Part shown: positions 19,763-29,725 of the stretch, piece after piece
How positions within the stretch are numbered: position 1 is the first letter of the stretch
Layout: every line of letters starts with the position of its first letter
Assembly (NCBI GenBank): GCA_011390515.1
Contig: JAABSJ010000001.1
Span: 48,320-112,319 of the forward strand
Source: Oscillatoria sp.
GTDB lineage: Bacteria > Cyanobacteriota > Cyanobacteriia > Cyanobacteriales > Laspinemataceae
Direction: 5' to 3'
DNA length: 64,000 nt
Notes under the pieces: model-generated
Seen by the model: the letters and a program-made list of their open reading frames with translations, nothing else
Told to the model about the DNA's origin: nothing
The model's database searches: none
Translations under genes and position numbers: made by a program

Positions 19763-20522
19763 ATTCTGCGGGATTTAGAGTCAGTCACCGAGGTTAAGAT
19801 GGGGATTTTACAAAAATCTGCCAGGAGATTACTTCTAGATGATCTCACGAAACAGATTTCGGTCAAAGATTGACCAGGGGGGAACAGACAGTGGAGCCAC
19901 TGTAGCCCGGGTCAGGCGATCGCCTCCCCCGTGAACCCCACGCCCACCGAGGGACCCATCCCCAGAATCTGCATCATTGGGTGGGGAACATCCGATGGCG
20001 GAAAAACATCTATGAGAAGTTGCCCTTGGCGATCGCCAGTTGGCCGTGGAACTGCTCACCCCATTGAGCGAGGATAGCAAACCGAATCGGGAAGATGCTA
20101 CTCACGCTCTAATTCAGGGCGATGCCGTCACCCTCGGGGGTCAGGCGCAGCCAATGCCAGGGGAAGTGCCCCCATTGCGGCGATCGCCATGCCTTCATTA
20201 GCAGCGAACCTAGAAAAGCAAGCCAAAGATAGTAATTTTAAGGAGGCCAAGGAACTGGTAGGACGACTGACAACGATTTTAAACCAAATTGAGAAATGGG
20301 TGAGGCATTGGCCCGTTTAACCCCTTGTCCAACCCAAGCGATCGCCTGGATAAAGATGCGCCACCCCCCCCAAATAAGGGCCGATCATCAATTGAAATTT
20401 GAATAAAAATCAGAAAAAATGTACAGTGAAGAAGGGTTTAGGCTTTATTGTCATTGGTCCTTTGTCCTTTATCCTTGGTTGATTGTCCTTTGTCCTTTGT
20501 CCAATTTCCCCGGCACCTACTC

Positions 20523-22607
20523 ATGTCAAAAATACTCGTTATAGATGATGATGGAGTAACGCGCTTACTCCTGAAACGGATCCTCAAAATGCAGGGATAT
20601 GATGTAACCTTGGCTAAAAATGGAGCCGAAGGACTGCAACTGGCCGAAGAACTGCGTCCGGATTTAATCGTCTGCGACTGGATGATGCCCCTTGTGGATG
20701 GCGTGGAAGTCTGTCGCCAGATCAAAGCCCACCCCATCTTAGCCACCACCTTTTTTATCCTCCTCACCGTGCGGGGACAAGTCGATGATCGGATTCAAGG
20801 TCTCGATGCGGGAGCCGATGAATTCCTCTCCAAACCGATAGAAAGTGATGAATTACTGGCCCGAGTTCGGGCAGGATTGCGACTGCGCCAGTTAACCCAG
20901 CAATTAAGCCAAGCCAATCAACAATTATCGGCCCTGGTGGAAGTTCAACAACAGTTATTAAGTGCCGTAGATTCCACCCACGAAGAAGCCAATTCCTCCT
21001 ATATCGAGTTACTCGCCCCCCTTGGACAAGCGGCGCAAGCGAGTCGCGCTTATATGAGTGAACTCTATCAGGATCAGGCGGGAATCGAACCTCTGGTGTT
21101 ATGCGAGTGGTTTGCAAAGGACCAAAGGAAGAATCCCATGCAACAGAATTCCCAAGAATTTGAGGGTGTAATCCCGCCCAACCCCTTACCCTCCCGTTGG
21201 ATCGAAATCTTCAATAAGGGCGAAATTGTCGCGGGGAAATTGAGCGATTTTCCCGAAGCCGAACGAGAGATATTGGAGCAAGCGCACCTGAATTCCTTGT
21301 TGATGTTACCCCTCACCCTCAAGGATGAATTAGTCGGATTTATCGGATTTGAGAATTGTGCGATCGCCGATTTGGATTCTCTGCTGCCGATTTTGCGGGC
21401 GGCAGCCGCAGCGATTTGCCTGCATCGCGATCGATCTGCCGCTATACTCGCACTGAGAGCCAGTGAAGCCCGCTATCGGGCGATTATAGAAGACCAAACT
21501 GAATTTATTTGTCGCTTTGCTCCTGATGGGACCGTTACCTTCGTCAATGATGCCTACTGTCGGTATTTTACCATGACCCGAGAGGAACTGATGAACGGAT
21601 CCGTGCTTCCCTTTCGCCCCGACTTCGATCGCGATTTTGTCAACTGTCCTGTCATCAATCGGGAAGAAGCAGCAGTGTTACCCAATGGAGAAGTGCGATG
21701 GCATCATTGGACCGAACGGGCCGTCTTTTCCGAAGATGAACTCGTTGAGTTTCAAGCCGTCGGGCGCGATATTACCGAACGGAAGCAAGCCGAAGAGGAA
21801 ACCCTCAAAGCCCTGGCGAAAGAAAAAGAACTCAATCAGCTTAAAACTCACTTCGTATCAATGGTCTCCCATGAATTTCGCACCCCCCTCACTACTATTC
21901 TCTCCTCCGCTGACTTGCTGGAATATTACCAAGAAGACTTTCCCGACTCCAAAGCTGATAAAAAGCTCCAAGCCATCCAACGGATTCAAAGTGTTTCCGT
22001 CAATATGACCCAAATGATTGATGATGTCCTGTTAATCGGTCATGCCGAATCCGGAAACCTACAATGTAATCGCCATCCGTTAGAATTGGTCGGGTTTTGT
22101 CAGCAATTAGTTGAGGATATGCAGTTTATTAATAACGGATTACATGGGATTGAGCTAATCCTTTCTAAACCGAGTCTCTCCGCCTGTATGGATGAAAAAT
22201 TACTGCGGCATATCCTGACAAATTTACTCTCCAATGCCCTCAAATATTCACCAGCAGGAATGGCAGTTCACCTGGAACTGTGCGCTCGACAAAACCTGGC
22301 CATCTTTCACGTCAAAGATTGCGGAATCGGCATTCCCCCAGAAGACCTGCCCCATCTGTTTGAGCCATTCCAACGCTGCCGGAATGTCGGTAAAATTTCC
22401 GGGACCGGCATGGGACTAGCCATTGTCAAAAAGTGTGTGGAAATTCATGGCGGAGAAATCTCCGTACAGAGTGAAGTTAGCACGGAAGAACGACCGGGCG
22501 GCACAACCTTAACCGTCATCTTACCTCGGTTTCCCATGAATAACCTCACCCCCAGCCTAACCGATCAACTTCTCGAAATCTATCCAGCCAAAACAGCCGA
22601 TGAATAA
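20523..22607 (+). CDS. REC-GAF-PAS histidine kinase (hybrid)
   Basis: [21 protein letters not shown]...[75 protein letters not shown]. The listed start at 20448 lies inside a heptamer repeat, so the start is re-assigned. Confidence 0.92.
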   Translation: MSKILVIDDDGVTRLLLKRILKMQGYDVTLAKNGAEGLQLAEELRPDLIVCDWMMPLVDGVEVCRQIKAHPILATTFFILLTVRGQVDDRIQGLDAGADEFLSKPIESDELLARVRAGLRLRQLTQQLSQANQQLSALVEVQQQLLSAVDSTHEEANSSYIELLAPLGQAAQASRAYMSELYQDQAGIEPLVLCEWFAKDQRKNPMQQNSQEFEGVIPPNPLPSRWIEIFNKGEIVAGKLSDFPEAEREILEQAHLNSLLMLPLTLKDELVGFIGFENCAIADLDSLLPILRAAAAAICLHRDRSAAILALRASEARYRAIIEDQTEFICRFAPDGTVTFVNDAYCRYFTMTREELMNGSVLPFRPDFDRDFVNCPVINREEAAVLPNGEVRWHHWTERAVFSEDELVEFQAVGRDITERKQAEEETLKALAKEKELNQLKTHFVSMVSHEFRTPLTTILSSADLLEYYQEDFPDSKADKKLQAIQRIQSVSVNMTQMIDDVLLIGHAESGNLQCNRHPLELVGFCQQLVEDMQFINNGLHGIELILSKPSLSACMDEKLLRHILTNLLSNALKYSPAGMAVHLELCARQNLAIFHVKDCGIGIPPEDLPHLFEPFQRCRNVGKISGTGMGLAIVKKCVEIHGGEISVQSEVSTEERPGGTTLTVILPRFPMNNLTPSLTDQLLEIYPAKTADE

Positions 22608-22742
22608 GCCTTAACCCAGGCCATTCCCCGTGCAATCCTGCCAACTTTTATGCCCATTTAAACTGGAATGGTCTCAAATTTAAAACCATGATAATATGAA
22701 ACATAGACCGCCTCAAAATTATGATAAATTATGCTAAATCCT

Positions 22743-23999
22743 ATGGATAAAATTCTGGTCATAGATGATGATTCTGCGACTCGCTTACTCCTCAAACGGG
22801 ACTTAAAATTAGAAGGCCATGAAGTCACCGTTGCCAAAGATGGGCAAGAAGGGATAAAACTCGCCCTAGAACTTCATCCGGCCTTAATTATTTGCGATTG
22901 GGTGATGCCTTATTTTGATGGTGTAGAAGTCTGTCGGATCGTCAAATCTAACCCAGAATTAGCCCAAACCTTTTTTATTTTACTCACCTCCAAAGTTGAT
23001 TTAGAAGACCGCATTCAAGGCCTCGATGCCGGGGCCGATGATTTTCTCTCCAAACCCGTCAATCCAGCCGAACTCTTAGCAAGGGTCAGGGCGGGACTAA
23101 GACTGTATCATTCCCAGCAACAATTAAGCCAATCCAATCAACAACTCAGCCAAACTTTACGGGATTTGCAACAAACCCAGGCTCAGTTAATTCAAAGCGA
23201 AAAAATGTCCTCCATCGGTCAAATGGTCGCGGGAATTGCTCATGAAATTAACAATCCCGTCACCTTTATTGATGGCAATTTGAATCATGCCGGAAAATAT
23301 ATTCAAGAATTGCTAGACTTTATTCAACTCTTTCAAAAACACTATCCCAATCCTCTGCCAGAAATGAAAGAAGCAGCAGAGGAATTAGATTTAGAATTTT
23401 TAATGGTCGATTTTCCTCCCCTCGTAGAATCTATGAAACGAGGAGCCAAACGGATTCGAGAAATCGTCGAATCCTTACGAACCTTTTCTCATTTGGATGA
23501 AGCCGAAATCAAAGATGTGGATCTCCATGAAGGATTGGATAGTACCCTCTCTATTTTAAAAAGTCGTTTAGAAGGGATTGAAACCGAGATTAACTATGGA
23601 AAATTACCTCGTGTGGAATGCTATGCCAGTGATATCAATCAAGTATTTTTTCACCTTCTGAACAATGCGATCGATGCCGTAGGAAAACGCACCCCTCTAC
23701 ACAATTTCCCTCCCGCACCTCCCCGGATTCGGATTTGTACCGAAACCCACACCCCTTCCCATGCGGTGATTCGGATCTTCGATAATGGCATCGGCATTCC
23801 CAAAGAGACAGTCCCTAATATTTTTAACCCCTTTTTCACCACTAAAGATGTCGGTGCAGGAAAAGGACTCGGATTAAGCATTTCCTATCAAATTATCGTA
23901 GATAAACACGGAGGAAAATTAGAAGTTCATTCCGAACCCGGTCAAGAAACAGAATTCGCCATCATCATCCCCATCCATCCCCCCAAAAAGTCACTTTAA
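22743..23999 (+). CDS. REC-histidine kinase (HisKA/HATPase)
   Basis: [21 protein letters not shown]...LIICDWVMPYFDG, MVAGIAHEINNPVTFI, LLNNAIDAV, GKGLGLSIS. Confidence 0.92.
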   Translation: MDKILVIDDDSATRLLLKRDLKLEGHEVTVAKDGQEGIKLALELHPALIICDWVMPYFDGVEVCRIVKSNPELAQTFFILLTSKVDLEDRIQGLDAGADDFLSKPVNPAELLARVRAGLRLYHSQQQLSQSNQQLSQTLRDLQQTQAQLIQSEKMSSIGQMVAGIAHEINNPVTFIDGNLNHAGKYIQELLDFIQLFQKHYPNPLPEMKEAAEELDLEFLMVDFPPLVESMKRGAKRIREIVESLRTFSHLDEAEIKDVDLHEGLDSTLSILKSRLEGIETEINYGKLPRVECYASDINQVFFHLLNNAIDAVGKRTPLHNFPPAPPRIRICTETHTPSHAVIRIFDNGIGIPKETVPNIFNPFFTTKDVGAGKGLGLSISYQIIVDKHGGKLEVHSEPGQETEFAIIIPIHPPKKSL

Positions 24000-24043
24000 A
24001 TTCAACCTCTACATCCCCCTCAATGTTCTTAGTAAAAACTTTA

Positions 24044-24160
24044 GTCGTTATCTTGTCTTGGTTCGTAGTAACGACTTCAGTCGTTATCTTGTCTTGGTTC
24101 GTAGTAACGACTTCAGTCGTTATCTTGTCTTGGTTCGTAGTAACGACTTCAGTCGTTATC
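24044..24160. repeat. 36-bp tandem repeat, 3 full units plus partial
   Basis: Unit GTCGTTATCTTGTCTTGGTTCGTAGTAACGACTTCA repeated exactly. It contains the near-palindrome GTAACGACTTCAGTCGTTA. Confidence 0.95.
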
Positions 24161-24295
24161 CTTCATAAGTTCCCTGCCCTAAATTCAGTCGTCATGTTCT
24201 TAACCCCTAGTCCTAGATCTAATTGTTTTTTGGGTAACAATTGCAGTTATTTTTTATCCCAGATTAAAGCTAGAATCATTTCATTGTATCAACAA

Positions 24296-24375
24296 TAGAC
24301 CTCTTGCAAAAAAAGGATTGATCCCCCCAACCCCCCTTAAGAAGGGGGGCTTTAAAGAATTTTGCAAGAGGTCTA
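24296..24375. mobile_element. MITE-like element, family 1 (short form, 80 bp)
   Basis: TAGACCTCTTGCAAAA ... TTTTGCAAGAGGTCTA perfect TIRs; internal palindrome CCCCCCTTAAGAAGGGGGG. Confidence 0.88.
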
Positions 24376-24444
24376 ATAATTACAGCCCAGAAACAAGCTT
24401 AAAAACCCGATCAACCCAAAGCCTAAAGAACCATTGTTTTTGAT

Positions 24445-25122
24445 ATGAAAATCTTGTTGATTGAAGATGATATTCGCATTTCGGAGGCCATTGCCGAAGC
24501 TTTAAGAGATCGCCGCTATGTAGTAGAAATCGCCCGGGATGGTGAATTGGGGTTAACTTTTGCCGAAACCGATACCTTTGACTTAATCATTCTAGATCTA
24601 ATGCTGCCTAAACTCGATGGTATTTCCGTATGTCGGCAGCTAAGAAACGCCAGAAATAAAACCCCCATTTTGATGCTGACCGCCCGAGATACCAGTAGTG
24701 ATAAAGTGTTGGGATTGGATGTCGGGGCCGATGACTATGTGGTAAAGCCCTTTGATTTACCAGAGTTGTTAGCCCGAATTCGCGCGCTGTTGCGACGACA
24801 AACTGTAACATTTTCGCCAATTTTGGAGTGGGAAAAACTAAAGCTAAATCCCAATGAATGTCAGGTGATGTATGAAGACAAGCCCCTAAATATCACCCCG
24901 AAAGAGTACGCTTTGTTAGAGTTGTTTTTACGCAATGGCAGTCGCGTTCTCAGCCGCAGCGTTATTTTAGAAAGAGTCTGGGCTTTTGAAGATATGCCCG
25001 GAGAAGAAACCGTCAAAGTGCATTTACGCAGCCTCCGCCAAAAGCTGAAGGCGGCAGGGGCTCCCGCAAATTTCATTGAAAATGTTTATGGTTTGGGATA
25101 TCGACTCAATGCCAATCTCTAA
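24445..25122 (+). CDS. OmpR/PhoB-type winged-helix response regulator (RppA-like)
   Basis: MKILLIEDDIRISEAIAEAL...DLIILDLMLPKLDGISV...ADDYVVKPFDLPELLARI; C-terminal KEYALLELFLRNGSRVLSR...VKVHLRSLRQKL. Confidence 0.93.
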   Translation: MKILLIEDDIRISEAIAEALRDRRYVVEIARDGELGLTFAETDTFDLIILDLMLPKLDGISVCRQLRNARNKTPILMLTARDTSSDKVLGLDVGADDYVVKPFDLPELLARIRALLRRQTVTFSPILEWEKLKLNPNECQVMYEDKPLNITPKEYALLELFLRNGSRVLSRSVILERVWAFEDMPGEETVKVHLRSLRQKLKAAGAPANFIENVYGLGYRLNANL

Positions 25123-26500
25123 GCCAATCTCTAAGCTAATCTCTCCCGGGCAGTTTAGCCGGTTACAAACTCGGCTGTTGCTGTCGTATTTATTGGTAAT
25201 TGCCACGACTTTAGGGGCGTTTTGTACAGCGGTTTATGCTATGGTTGCCCGGGACCTCAATCAACAATTAAATGCCTCTTTGCATCAGATTGCCGGGACA
25301 TCTGCCAGTACCTTAGAAATTATTCAACATGAATATGAAGAGGTAACTACAGAAGACGAATATCAAGGATATATTCCCAGGAAGGCTGATGGCACTTTTG
25401 GACCCATTAGCTTATCTCAACTGATGGATAAATATCGAGTTTACTCCATTCCCGCTTTTGTGCCTAATCCCCTAATATCTGACGACCAAGGGGTTGAATG
25501 GTTTGATAGCAAACAACAGTTAATGGTGCGAGAAGGAAACTTTTTTCCCACCCAATCTTTGCCGAAAATTGTAGCGCCCAAAGGACAAATTCTTGAAGAG
25601 GGAAATATTAGGAGTTTCATTTTGCCGGTTTATGCGGGGGCAAAATCAGAGCAATTATTAGGCTATGTGCGAGCTACCAAATCAATGGATTTGTTAAACG
25701 CTGAGTTGCGCCGGTTCCAGCAAGGGTTAATGGCTGGAGTGGCGATTGTTTCTGGACTGGTGACAATGGGCGGCTTTTGGCTCACTCGCGAGTCACTCAA
25801 GCCAATTTTGCGGAGTGTTGAGCAACTGAAACAGTTTACCTCGGATGCTTCCCATGAATTGCGAAGCCCCTTGACGGCAATTCGGGCATCGATCGCAGTG
25901 ATGCAAAGTCACCCAGAACGAGTTCATCCGGCTGATGTGGAAAAGCTGAAGGCGATCGCCAGTGCGTCAGCGCAAATGAGCCAACTGGTGGATGATTTGC
26001 TCCTATTGGCTCGCCTGGATCGCCAAGCCCCCGATCTCGCGGTATGGCGACAAATTGCCCTTGATGAAATATTGGAAGACTTAGTAGATTTGTACAGCGA
26101 TCGGGCTGAGTCGGCGAACCTAAATTTGCAATCTAAACTTATCCCTAACCTAGAAGTTTATGCCGATCCCTCTGAGTTATCTCGCCTCTTCACCAATCTG
26201 TTAGCTAATGCCCTGCAATATACCCCATCTGGGGGCACCGTCACCGTTTCATTGCAGCGCAACCGCACCCATGTCTTAATTCAGATTGAAGACACCGGCA
26301 TTGGCATCGACTCTGACCAATTATCACATATTTTCGATCGCTTTTGGCGGGCTGACCAAGCCAGAAGCCAACATCAAGGGGGATCGGGTTTAGGACTGGC
26401 GATCGCCAAAACCATCGCCCAGACTCATGGCGGTGACATCACCGTACAGAGTCAACTCGGTCAAGGAAGCTGTTTTCAGGTGAAAATCCCCCTACCGTGA
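25109..26500 (+). CDS. Sensor histidine kinase, overlapping and presumably coupled to the upstream RR (RppB-like)
   Basis: Two TM segments, FTSDASHELRSPLTAIRASIAVM, LFTNLLANALQYTP, GSGLGLAIAKTIAQTHGG. ATG at 25109 overlaps the RR stop by 14 nt. Confidence 0.9.
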   Translation: MPISKPISKLISPGQFSRLQTRLLLSYLLVIATTLGAFCTAVYAMVARDLNQQLNASLHQIAGTSASTLEIIQHEYEEVTTEDEYQGYIPRKADGTFGPISLSQLMDKYRVYSIPAFVPNPLISDDQGVEWFDSKQQLMVREGNFFPTQSLPKIVAPKGQILEEGNIRSFILPVYAGAKSEQLLGYVRATKSMDLLNAELRRFQQGLMAGVAIVSGLVTMGGFWLTRESLKPILRSVEQLKQFTSDASHELRSPLTAIRASIAVMQSHPERVHPADVEKLKAIASASAQMSQLVDDLLLLARLDRQAPDLAVWRQIALDEILEDLVDLYSDRAESANLNLQSKLIPNLEVYADPSELSRLFTNLLANALQYTPSGGTVTVSLQRNRTHVLIQIEDTGIGIDSDQLSHIFDRFWRADQARSQHQGGSGLGLAIAKTIAQTHGGDITVQSQLGQGSCFQVKIPLP

Positions 26501-26684
26501 CCACTGCGATCGCGCAAAAACCGGGGCGGGGCCTAGAAACCGGGTTTCCTAATTCAATCTCGGTGTTCAGCCAAAGTTATTGCAGAAACCCGGTTTCTTT
26601 TCTTTCCCAGATTTTTACTATTTGTTTCCTAAAATCACCTTATGATCACTTCTGACCAATAATAATCACGCTCACAAATTGGCT

Positions 26685-26918
26685 ATGAAATCTAAAGCTG
26701 TTGCACTATTTCTCAGTCTTGGCCTCGCGACAACCGTGGCGGCCTGTGCCGGTCAGCCCGGTGATGAGACAGAAGGAGAACAAACTCCCCCAGCTCCTAC
26801 CATTCAAGATGATGGAGAAGAGGGCGGCGCTCCTCCAGGCGCAACTGAAGATGGCGAAGATGGCGAAGATGGCGAAGATGGCGAAGATGGCGAAGATGGC
26901 GAAGGTGGCGAATCTTAG
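26685..26918 (+). CDS. Small putative lipoprotein with acidic (GED)n repeat tail
   Basis: MKSKAVALFLSLGLATTVAAC lipobox-like signal; 9-bp tandem repeat encoding GEDGEDGEDGED. Confidence 0.65.
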   Translation: MKSKAVALFLSLGLATTVAACAGQPGDETEGEQTPPAPTIQDDGEEGGAPPGATEDGEDGEDGEDGEDGEDGEGGES

Positions 26919-26944
26919 GGATTTGCATAAAAAAAATTCTGCAT

Positions 26945-27081
26945 TAGACCTCTTGCAAAAAAAAGGATTGATCCCCCCAACCCCCCGGGAGATCCCCCTC
27001 CCGTCCCCCTTCTTAAGGGGGAGGCCAGAGGAATAAATATTTAGTTTCAGGGGGGCTTTAAAGAATTTTGCAAGAGGTCTA
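26945..27081. mobile_element. MITE-like element, family 1 (long form)
   Basis: TAGACCTCTTGCAAAA ... TTTTGCAAGAGGTCTA perfect TIRs; abuts a family-2 repeat. Confidence 0.88.
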
Positions 27082-27082
27082 T

Positions 27083-27182
27083 TAGAAGTTGGGTAGAAGT
27101 GGAAAAGCCCCCCTTAATAAGGGGGGTTGGGGGGATCTCTTCGTCAAAGATTTTGAAGAATTTATTGTTTGGAGTTCCCTTA
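27083..27182. repeat. Repeat family 2 copy
   Basis: TTAGAAGTTGGGTAGAAGTGGAAAAGCCCCCC...TTGTTTGGAGTTCCCT; cf. 19668-19762. Confidence 0.6.
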
Positions 27183-27274
27183 AGGTCGATATTTTTTTAA
27201 CTTCAGGATTTTTTTAGTCAAAGCACATCCACTGTATTATAATTGTCAGTTAACTCAATCAAAAACGAAAAAAT

Positions 27275-28081
27275 ATGACCCTAGAAACCTATTCACCTCC
27301 AGTCAACCAATTGCTCACCTTCGGGGATTGTTTTAAAATTAAGAATGATACCAATTATCTCAAAAAATTTGGGTTTACAGCGGAACATATTCCGGAATTG
27401 ATCCGCATGGCCGTTGATGAAGAATTAAACTGGGCGGATTCAGAGAGTCTAGAAGTATGGGCCCCAGTTCATGCATGGCGATCTCTGGGTCAATTACGCG
27501 CAGAGGCGGCGATCGACCCCTTGATTTCCCTATTTGATGAAATAGAGGATATTGATTGGACCAGTAGCGAAATGCCGCCCGTTTTTAAACAAATTGGTCC
27601 GGCAGCGATTCCCAGTCTATCGGCGTATTTAGACAAGCCCGGGCCGGATGAATCTCACCTAGAAATCGCTGGGTCTTCCTTAACCGAGATCGGCACAGAG
27701 TATCCCGAAACTCGGGAGGAATGTGTCAAAATTTTGACAAAAAAATTGGCAACATTTGAGGAAAACCCCCCGATTTTAAATGGGTTTTTAGTATCAAATT
27801 TAATCGATTTAGATGCAGTAGAATCAGCCTCGCTGATTCAAAGTGCTTTTGCTGTGGATTGCGTTGATGAGTTCGTTGTGGGCGACTGGGATGAGGTCCA
27901 GTTCTTACTGGGTTTAGGACCCCGGAAACCCAGGCAAAACATCTATCAATCTGAGATAGAGCAAAGTATAATGGAATTTTTGAAAAATCGAAATGATGCT
28001 CGCGATCAACCCGCTAAAGGGTTTTCCTCCTCTATTAAAAAGACTTCCCAGAAAAAGAGCAAGAAAAAAAAGCGCAAATAG
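27275..28081 (+). CDS. HEAT-repeat-like/DUF1186-type conserved protein, paralog A
   Basis: Closely similar to 28501-29300 across its length (AEHIPELIRMAVDEELNWADSE...HAWRSLGQLRAEAAIDPLISLFD); Lys-rich tail. Domain name tentative. Confidence 0.75.
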   Translation: MTLETYSPPVNQLLTFGDCFKIKNDTNYLKKFGFTAEHIPELIRMAVDEELNWADSESLEVWAPVHAWRSLGQLRAEAAIDPLISLFDEIEDIDWTSSEMPPVFKQIGPAAIPSLSAYLDKPGPDESHLEIAGSSLTEIGTEYPETREECVKILTKKLATFEENPPILNGFLVSNLIDLDAVESASLIQSAFAVDCVDEFVVGDWDEVQFLLGLGPRKPRQNIYQSEIEQSIMEFLKNRNDARDQPAKGFSSSIKKTSQKKSKKKKRK

Positions 28082-28109
28082 ACTTGGGCGATCGCCAACT
28101 TAGACTCAA

Positions 28110-28247
28110 TAGACCTCTTGCAAAAAAAAGGATTGATCCCCCCAACCCCCCTTAGAGATCCCCCTCCCGTCCCCCTTCCCAAGGGGGAAGCCAGAGGAAT
28201 AAATGTTTAATTCCTGGGGGGCTTTAAAGAATTTTGCAAGAGGTCTA
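28110..28247. mobile_element. MITE-like element, family 1 (long form), between paralogs A and B
   Basis: TAGACCTCTTGCAAAA ... TTTTGCAAGAGGTCTA perfect TIRs. Confidence 0.88.
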
Positions 28248-28500
28248 ATCAATCGGGAGATCCATTTAAGTTGTCCTCTGACCCCACATCACCCATCATC
28301 CTGCCGGGTAAAATTGGGGACAATGGCAAGCAAATCTCTGAAAATGTCAAGTTGCGATCGCCCTTCGATTGTTTCCAAAGTGTCTAACATGACACTCATC
28401 GAAACGGGGAAACCTAGGGTATCTGGCCGTATTTTTTATGGAAAAGTGCCTAACCTGTATTATAATTGCCAGCTAACTCAATCGACCAGGAGAAAAAACA

Positions 28501-29300
28501 TGACAGTAGAAACCTATTCACATCCCGTTAACCAATTGCTCACCTTCGGGGATTGTAGAGAAATTAAAGAAGATACCAATTATATTGAAAAATTTGGGTT
28601 TACACCGGAACATATTCCGGAATTGATCCGCATGGCTGTTGATGAAGAATTAAACTGGGGGGATTCAGAGGGTCTGGAAATATGGGGACCGATTCATGCA
28701 TGGCGATCGCTGGGTCAATTACGCGCAGAGGCGGCGATCGAACCCTTGATTTCCATATTTGATGCACTGGAAGAGATTGAGTGGACCAGTAGCGAAATGC
28801 CCATCGTTTTTGGCAAAATTGGTCCGGCAGCAATTCCCAGTCTAGCGGCCTATTTAGCCAATCCAGATCCAAATAGATATCACCTGTCGGTCGCTGCGTC
28901 TTGTTTACGGGGGATCGGCACAGAGCATCCAGACAGTCGGGATGAATGTGTCAAAATCCTGACGGAAAAACTGGAAAAGTTTCAGGAGAATGACCCGACC
29001 TTCAATGGGTTTTTACTTGTAGATTTAGTCAAGTTAAAGGCAGTAGAATCAGCCCCGGTAATTGAAAGTGCTTTTGCGGCGGATTGCATTGATCACTCGA
29101 TTATCGGCGACTGGTATGAGGTCCATTTCCAACTGGGTTTGGGACCCCGAAAACCCCCGGAAAACATCCGTAAAGCTAAGGCTCACGAAGAGATGATGAA
29201 ATTGTTGAAAAATCAAGGCGAGGCTCAACCCTCTAAGGGTTTTTCCTCTTCTATTAAAAAGACCCCAAAGAAAGGCCAGAAGAAGAAAAAGGGCAAATAG
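28501..29300 (+). CDS. HEAT-repeat-like/DUF1186-type conserved protein, paralog B
   Basis: MTVETYSHPVNQLLTFGDCREIKEDTNYIEKFGFTPEHIPELIRMAVDEELNW. The ORF-track start at 28203 is inside the MITE, so it is re-assigned to 28501. Confidence 0.78.
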
Positions 29301-29450
29301 ACTGAAGGGGCGATCGCCGTTCCTAAAATGAGGTAAACACAAGGGTTCAGCGATCGCCAGAATGAGGTGTGATGTCCGCGAGTTTGTTGGATTTCTTGGA
29401 GAATTTCCGGTAAGCGCTCAATCTCTTCATCAGACAAATTGCGTCCAGGT

Positions 29451-29597
29451 TAAGGGAACTCCAAAAAATAAAATCTTCTATCAGAGATCCCCGCAACCCC
29501 CCTTAGATCCCCCTCCCGTCCCCCTTAAGAAGGGGGAAGCCAGAGGAATAAATGTTTAATTCCAGGGGGGTTTTTCCAATTCTGCAAAACTTCTAAT
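29451..29597. repeat. Repeat family 2 copy, long form
   Basis: AAGGGAACTCCAAAAAATAAAATCTTC ... CCAATTCTGCAAAACTTCTAAT, inverted relative to 19668-19762. Shares its core with long-form family 1. Confidence 0.65.
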
Positions 29598-29725
29598 GCC
29601 CCACTTTATTTATGGAAATCCCTAAGAACAAAGACAGACGAAAAACAAGACAACAAAATGTATCTATGAAGTGACAATTCAGAGGATTAACGACTTGCTG
29701 TCGTGACGTTGAACAGGCGATCGCC

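Noticed and set aside
24044-24160. 36-bp repeats as a CRISPR array
   Set aside because: Units are strictly contiguous with no spacers, and no cas genes are nearby.
24023-24298. ORF encoding [12 protein letters not shown] repeats as a real protein
   Set aside because: It is the direct translation of the dispersed GTAACGACTTCAGTCGTTA repeat and extends into unrelated sequence; no independent coding evidence.
28203-28500. Upstream extension of paralog B (MFNSWGALKNFARGL...)
   Set aside because: It begins inside a MITE. Paralog A and the conserved upstream sequence support the start at 28501.
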